From: Lota lota
Lineage: Eukaryota; Chordata; Actinopteri; Gadiformes; Lotidae
Assembly (NCBI GenBank): GCA_026745465.1
Contig: JACYXH010000473.1
Coordinates: 1,002,691 to 1,066,690, forward strand
Direction of reading: 5' to 3'
DNA: 64,000 nucleotides
A program made the position numbers and the translations under genes. How positions within the stretch are numbered: position 1 is the first letter of the stretch; the number at the start of each line of letters is the position of its first letter. Below the pieces are notes generated by a model. It was given only the letters and a program-made list of their open reading frames with translations. It had not been told where the DNA came from and made no database searches. Positions 57,761 to 64,000 of the stretch are shown in pieces.

Positions 57761-60045
57761 AAGTATAACACTTTAAGTGCACTATAAGTGCTTTCAAAAG
57801 TCCACAACAATAGTACAGCCCAACCGGAGCTCCTAAAGCCTTTGGATATGAGCAGTTGGAGCAAGTGCACCTCATGCTGGGGAAGGAGGGAACTAAATAA
57901 AATTACACGAGTCTTCTTACAAAAGCTTGACACTGTACATGTGTGTTGTGTAATGCAACTTTTGACATTTTGTGTATTTCCTACTGAGGGTAAATGAAAT
58001 ACATGTGTGCCTTGGGATATCACAGATTTTATATCAGGGAGGAGTTGTGAGCCTTCCTGGTTGTGAGCAGTGATTTTTAAGCTCCTACATGACATAACAA
58101 AAAAATTAAGATCACCCACATCTGAATGTTGCCAGTAATGTAGAAATAAGCCTATGTTCAACACATCTGTAATATTATCTTTTGGGGGACAGTATTTGAT
58201 TCTTGAGAGCCTCTTCCACTGCACATGAACTGAGACAGACCACTATAAAAAAATGAATAAGAATTATTATTTACAAAGGTAAAAGTCTTGTCCTCTTTGA
58301 GGTTTTATTTCACGTAGTCATAGCCTAATAGTGTTAATCTGCAACGTTAGTTCAATTACATTTGACATTAGAACATTGGTATAGAAAGGTTTGTCTGTAA
58401 ATGGTCAGTTCTAAAAACAAACACATTTATAAAGCAGTTTTGAATTGATGATAAAATGCTCAGAATAAAAAACGAGCAAAAATCAATTGTTGCTTCTAGA
58501 ATTTATATGGTGTGAGCGAAACAATAACTGTTATATAATAATAAGTTGATAGATGGGTCGTGTGAGATCGGCTTCCAAGAGCCCTTGTAGCGGTCCATCT
58601 CAATGATTATTATTACATCTATGAGCTCTACTGAGAGCAAACTTCTGCTTCTCCTTTGAGCCTCTTGCTAAGCAAAAACAAGATTCACTCCTTCACTAAA
58701 GGAACGAGACACGGATATAAACCAGCATAGATGGGAAGATTCTTGGCACTGTCTTTGTTACAGTCGTTTCTCCAGAAACATTTTTGAAATGTTTTCTACA
58801 TCAATAAGCAGTTCAGAAGCAAAGCGCAGCATGTGTCGTTGATCAGTAGACATATGGTTGTCCACTAGATGGCAGCGTTAGCAAACACACTTGCTTGGTT
58901 GATTTGGAACACGCAGCAGTACACCGCATTGAAGGTACGCCTACTATTGGATCTATCAATCCATCTCTGTGTGGTATCTGAATGTCTCAATGATAATTGA
59001 GTTCAAGCAATACATCAAATGAAATTAACTTTGTTTAACAGTTTAGTTATTTCAAGGACCGATTATGTAAATTTTAGGCAGACCTTGAATAAACTTGGAC
59101 GTCCACCTATTTTACACAACCTATTTTATAATCAAACAGAATCTGAAAAATGTCTTGTATTGGCTGAAAAATGTGTAGTGTTAGCCGAAAAATGCCCTTT
59201 AAATGGAAAGTTTAATATCGCTATGGGGATATACAAACACTATCCCATACCAAAGCTTTAGAAACTATTGTATTCATAACACACAATAACAGTTCATTTT
59301 TCAGAGACCCTAGCTTGTTTACATCCCAAAGAAAACCCTTACGTGTAAATATTTTGTTTTGGTGAGAAATGAAAACAGTCCATGTGCACTGCTTGTATTT
59401 CTGATTACACACTGTCTTTGCCTGCTCCAATTTTAGAGTCAGAGAAGAGGAACATTGGCCACGCTGCATTCCCTGTCCTTCGCCTTTTCACCCAGTCCCT
59501 TAGTCTCTCGCTCTGACTCTTTCTCAGTCTCTCTCTCAGTCTCTTTCTTGGTCTCCTCCAGGTCTCTGTTTCTGTCTCTCAATCAAGCTCTTAGTCTCTC
59601 TCCTTTTTTTTAACACCCCTGAGTCTCTTTGACCTTTGCCTTCCTGTGTGTGTTTCACTGTCACAGTTCACGCTTCAGACACTCAGAGGCTGATTATGAA
59701 TTTGAAATAGGCTACGGAGACATGTGTGCCTTGCACACAGACACACACATTACACTTGAAACCTATAGTAAACACAAGCACACAAACACACAAACACACA
59801 CGGACGAATGCACACATGCATGCATGCACACACACACACACACACACACCAACACAGGGAGGGACAGAGTGAGAAATACAGACACATGGTTTCTTCATTG
59901 CTGTCTGATTGAAATGTTATGAGTGGCCGGGGAGTTTTTATGACTGGTGGAGGTGTTTAGCTCTGTGCTCCCTGCTGAAGAACAATCCTTGGCAGCCTGG
60001 GCAGATCCACGATAACAAGAGAAAAGGGGGAGATGGCTCGCCATC
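57761..60045. other. Unannotated sequence
   Basis: AT-rich. A 162-codon minus-strand ORF (57736-58224) overlaps the SINE tail and has no family resemblance. TCTC-rich near 59505-59600. Confidence 0.5.
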
Positions 60046-60054
60046 ATGGAAAAC

Positions 60055-60085
60055 ACACAGGCACACACACACACGGATGCATGCA

Positions 60086-60117
<32 letters not shown>

Positions 60118-60238
60118 AACACACACACATACACACACAAACACACACAATACACTGAAAAGCACACAGAAACACACACATACACACATCAATGGATGCA
60201 TGCACAGACCCACACACACACACACAATAAGCTGAAAA

Positions 60239-60269
<31 letters not shown>

Positions 60270-60325
60270 TAAATATGTGCATGTACAGACCCCCCCACAC
60301 ACACACACACACACAAAGAAAAATT
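60055..60325. repeat. AC-rich cryptic simple repeat with GCATGCATGCAC spacers
   Basis: ACACAC arrays are separated by repeated GATGCATGCATGCAC-like elements, giving a higher-order period of roughly 60-110 bp. Confidence 0.85.
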
Positions 60326-60414
60326 GATGCATGCATGCACAGGCAAAAACACACACACACACTCCCACCTCCTGACAGAGTAAATATTATTCCTGAGAGC
60401 AGGTGTGTGTGGGC

Positions 60415-60485
60415 TAGCAGTAGATTGATAACAAAGAAACCAACAGTGGCCCGACCGGGTTTAGAACCTGATACCTTGTCAGTGA
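60415..60485 (-). mobile_element. Possible tRNA-like SINE fragment, minus orientation
   Basis: Read on the minus strand: GGTATCAGGTTCTAAACCC (B-box-like), then GGTCGGGCCACTGTTGG. No A-box or tail was confirmed. Confidence 0.3.
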
Positions 60486-60839
60486 TTTTTTTATTTTTTT
60501 TATGTGTTTGCACATCTGTGCAATGTTATGCATTTGCATAACGTTGAATATAATCATTACACTGGTGATGAATTTGATTTAAAAAAAAACGTTGTAATGA
60601 ACGTTGATGTAGATCATCTTCGGATGTTAAAGCACAAAAATAGTAATAAGAAAAGTAGTTAAAAAAAACAGTATTATGAAATGGAAGAATGTCCACATGC
60701 CCATTACTGTAAATTATAAATGCTTCTAATCAATCATTTGTATCTGCTGCCTGACTTTCTAGCAAACCAGGAAACAAGTATGACAACAAGCACAAAGAGA
60801 CTGAAACACACACACACAGACGGTGCACACACACACCCA

Positions 60840-60842
<3 letters not shown>

Positions 60843-60911
<69 letters not shown>
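60843..60911. repeat. (AC)n microsatellite, about 69 bp
   Basis: Perfect AC array. Confidence 0.95.
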
Positions 60912-63027
<2,116 letters not shown>

Positions 63028-63097
63028 TAACAATCTTTCAATGGCCCAGCCTTAGTTCATCTTTTCAGGCCTTTAACATTCCTGTTTAAGTGATCAG

Positions 63098-63120
63098 GGG
63101 GGGGGGGGGGGGGGGGGGGG
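63098..63120. repeat. Poly-G run (about 23 G)
   Basis: Uninterrupted G homopolymer on the plus strand. Confidence 0.9.
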
Positions 63121-64000
63121 CACCACATATAATAATTTCAGGTTGGTTGGTGAAGATGGGTCCATGAAATGACGGACGGCAGGCAAATTTCATACAGCCT
63201 GGTATGCTTTAATCATCGCCATTTGCTACCAAGTGATTTGTAGGCTGACAGCAACTGGACATTCATCAATTTACCCATAAATGTGTACACACACACCACA
63301 CACCACACACGCAAAAAAACATGCACGCTAACATCGCATTGGACTTTGAAAGCGAGCGAGTGAGAGTGAGAGACAGAATGTGACTCAGAGAGAAAGTATA
63401 AGTGAAAAGAAGGAGGAAGAGGGACAGATGTGGGAGATGGAGAGAGGCGATTGGTCGCCTACGCCTACGTTACAATATAGGCTTAGATAATTGTCTCAAG
63501 TGTTTGCATGTGTATGTCTATATATACATACATACACATCGATTTATTATATGTGTGATTTACTATACTGACAAACTTAATTCCTGGTTCAAATAGTTAC
63601 CATGGCAACCTGTTGGTGTCGTGGTCTAACAGTTGTATAGTTTAATAACCAACATGCTGGATTATCTCTCTCTCTCTCGCTCTCTCTCTCTCTCGTTTTC
63701 AAAGACTAATGACATGAAAGTTCTGTCACGGCAGAGGAAATAGTATGTGTGTGTGTGTGTGTGTCGTGTGTCCGTGTGCGCGCGTGTGTGTGTGTGCATG
63801 TGTGCATGTGTGCATGAATGCATCGTCTGTGAAATGAGCTGAGCATATGGGCCGCGCATTGACTCTGTTTTCCATCTTTCTCCGCTCAAGGGGTAAAAGA
63901 CGACAAGCTGTTGATACTCCCATCCTCTCTATTGCACTCCTCCACTCTCCTCTCCTGTCCTGTCCTTTCCTTTCGCTTCCTCTACTCCTCTTTTCCTTTC
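63121..64000. other. Unannotated right edge of the window
   Basis: Short CT and TG tracts (63664-63695, 63744-63800). The X-box at 63596-63609 is followed by a tRNA-like GTCGTGGTCTAAC. No gene seen. Confidence 0.5.
63596..63609. promoter_or_regulatory. Consensus RFX X-box
   Basis: GTTACCATGGCAAC fits the GTNRCC-N2-GGYAAC X-box consensus exactly. There is no adjacent gene in the window to assign it to. Confidence 0.35.

Noticed and set aside
57736..58224. 162-codon minus-strand ORF
   Set aside because: AT-rich, overlaps a SINE tail, no recognisable motif and no coding-like composition.
60046..60513. His-Thr and Cys-Val repeat ORFs over AC/TG tracts
   Set aside because: Artefacts of dinucleotide repeats, as at 9403, 18087, 24026, 50027 and 62858.

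Overview
This window is vertebrate DNA, almost certainly from a teleost fish. It shows short phase-0 collagen exons with GT-AG introns, very dense dinucleotide microsatellites, long G/C homopolymers, tRNA-derived SINEs with the fish-type 3' tail, and a non-LTR retrotransposon relic. The repeat load resembles gadiform (cod-like) genomes, but that placement is an inference from texture only.

Two collagen genes sit tail to tail. On the plus strand, bases 101-27559 hold the 3' part of a FACIT-type collagen that I assign to col16a1: 52 visible exons and 1173 codons, with the N-terminal signal peptide and TSPN domain lying left of the window. It alternates short Gly-X-Y blocks with cysteine-bearing NC segments and ends in a DERMAYF segment and a CNPGDC C-terminus. 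On the minus strand, bases 53282-34878 hold a complete col9a2 (collagen IX alpha-2): 32 exons and 691 residues, against 689 in human as I recall it. NC3 (CPTNC), NC2 and NC1 are all recognisable. Both products are fibril-associated extracellular-matrix collagens. One col9a2 exon (42328-42380) is 1 nt short, so the gene as written carries a frameshift.

The 7.3 kb between the two stop codons holds both 3' UTRs, diverged tandem repeats, a LINE reverse-transcriptase relic and a palindromic RFX-type X-box. The 10.7 kb upstream of col9a2 (53283-64000) holds its 5' UTR and putative promoter, one disrupted coding-looking stretch (56246-56920), a GC-rich unassigned ORF, SINE fragments and long AC tracts. 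I recognise no complete gene there.

The points most worth a second look are an in-frame 78-bp triplication that triples a splice donor in col16a1 (537-770), the col9a2 exon frameshift, a Gly-to-Ala break in the col16a1 helix, an EF-hand-like orphan exon on the plus strand inside a col9a2 intron (40501-40547), and three GC-AG introns. I saw no prokaryotic features, CRISPR array, rRNA or intact tRNA gene.
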